A stretch of 32,656 bases of DNA, taken from JBDIBB01 sp039812685. GTDB lineage: Bacteria; Acidobacteriota; Vicinamibacteria; Vicinamibacterales; JAFNAJ01. The DNA lies in assembly GCA_039812685.1 (NCBI GenBank), contig JBDIBB010000039.1, positions 1 through 32,656 on the forward strand, given 5' to 3'. Below the pieces are notes generated by a model, which did not search any database, had not been told where the DNA came from, and saw nothing but the letters and a program-made list of their open reading frames with translations. This document shows positions 32,093 to 32,656 of the stretch, piece by piece (within the stretch, counting starts at the first letter, position 1; every line of letters begins with the position of its first letter). Made by a program: the position numbers and the translations under genes.

Positions 32093-32656
32093 CTACCCCT
32101 TGCCCCGCTCCTTCCAGTCCTCGGACGAGGCCGGATCGAGTTCCCAGCGCTTCCGGTCGCGCCGGACGATCTCCTCGCCGCCCTCGAGTTCCTCGTCATC
32201 CTCGTATTCCACGCCGAGTGAGCGGCCGATCAGGTCCACCACGTCCTGATCCGGGGTGGGGTTGTCGCCGCCCGGCGTCTCTTCGCCCACCTGGCTGGCG
32301 GCCTGCACGTCGGCATCGACGTCGCCGGCCACCAGGCGCGCATCCTCGAGGTGGCGGGTCAGCAGCGGCGACTCGGGGTCCACGCCCGTGCGGCGCACCT
32401 CGCGAGGCTGGTGGTCCATGTCGAGGGAGGACACCGCACCAGGGACGATGACCTCGCCGGCGTTGTCGTCCTCGGGCTCGAGGTCGACGTAGGAGGCCGG
32501 TGCCGGCCGCGTGCGCGCCGGTCGCAGCCGCCGCGCCGTCGCGCGGATGGCGGAGGGCGCGGGTGGGGCCTTGGCGGACTGGGGCTTCGGCGAGCGCCCT
32601 GCCGGCAGCGCGCGGTTCGTGCGCGGCGCCGGCTTGCGCGCCAGCGTCTGCGGTGC
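32093..32656 (-). CDS. DUF6335-like protein with basic Ala/Pro-rich N-terminal tail (5' end outside window)
   Basis: 187 codons are open from the window edge to the stop; the true start lies beyond 32656. The visible N-terminal part (about 60 residues) is rich in Arg, Lys, Ala and Pro (LARKPAPRTNRALPAGRSPK), like histone-type tails. The C-terminal part is acidic and ordered: PLLTRHLEDARLVAGDVDAD, then GGDNPTPDQDVVDLIGRSLG and RDRKRWELDPASSEDW. I recognise this PDQ-VDxIG and RWELDPxSSEDY-like ending from proteins annotated DUF6335, of unknown function, found in Cyanobacteria and Acidobacteria. There is no signal peptide in the visible part. An internal GTG at 32434 would give a 113-residue form without the tail; the frame gives no reason to prefer it. 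The gene converges with cmk. Confidence 0.75.
   Translation of the reverse strand, partial: APQTLARKPAPRTNRALPAGRSPKPQSAKAPPAPSAIRATARRLRPARTRPAPASYVDLEPEDDNAGEVIVPGAVSSLDMDHQPREVRRTGVDPESPLLTRHLEDARLVAGDVDADVQAASQVGEETPGGDNPTPDQDVVDLIGRSLGVEYEDDEELEGGEEIVRRDRKRWELDPASSEDWKERGKG

Noticed and set aside
1..32656. Search by eye for tRNA or rRNA genes, CRISPR repeats, insertion sequences, attachment sites and an origin.
   Set aside because: Nothing supportable seen: no regular spaced repeats, no transposase or integrase, no cloverleaf, and T-loop-like strings such as GTTCGAATC near 16842 lie inside a coding gene.

Overview
The window is a gene-dense, very G+C-rich stretch of bacterial chromosome with no phage, insertion sequence, CRISPR array, rRNA or tRNA that I can see. 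The gene content points to an acidobacterium, most likely of the Vicinamibacteria type. It has two Oar-like TonB-dependent receptors with an N-terminal carboxypeptidase-regulatory domain, two giant secreted sortilin/BNR-type beta-propellers, a DUF6335-type protein, and the M50 protease-trpS-scpA-scpB-rluB...cmk order. That placement is inference from gene content, not a phylogenetic result.

Layout. (1) 1-2073, minus: the 5' part of a TonB-dependent receptor with a good sigma70-type promoter. (2) 2389-6040, minus: a tight housekeeping operon of AMIN/Amidase_3 cell-wall amidase, GerMN lipoprotein-like protein, RNase PH (rph) and XTP/dITP pyrophosphatase (rdgB). (3) 6237-8200, minus: a translationally coupled SIS-domain sugar-phosphate protein and an MFS permease. 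(4) 8353-15504: two paralogous secreted Asp-box propeller proteins of about 1070 residues each, transcribed head to head from a 723-base intergenic region and each followed by a strong GC hairpin. (5) 15643-21602, plus: a six-gene operon in the order MoxR AAA+ ATPase, DUF58 protein, single-span BatD/MxaA-like protein, VWA protein, small membrane-anchored protein, VWA protein. This is the order of mxaRSACKL, the accessory genes for calcium-dependent methanol dehydrogenase, but no mxaF, mxaJ, mxaG or mxaI is in the window. (6) 21725-22594, minus: a ROK sugar kinase lacking the usual cysteine zinc motif. (7) 22726-26950, plus: site-2 protease, trpS, scpA, scpB, rluB. (8) 27056-31274: a complete Oar-like receptor and an antiparallel alpha/beta hydrolase, lying between rluB and cmk. 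(9) 31418-32071: cmk. (10) 32093-32656, minus: a DUF6335-like protein running off the window.

How they fit together. Regions 2, 7 and 9 are core functions: cell-wall hydrolysis, RNA and nucleotide housekeeping, chromosome segregation, rRNA modification. Regions 1, 4 and 8 are the secreted and outer-membrane uptake layer typical of these bacteria. The most interesting part is region 5: a complete Mxa-type MoxR/VWA assembly module without its known client, next to a large secreted propeller gene. Most long ORFs on the opposite strand of these genes are G+C-driven shadows and are left out.
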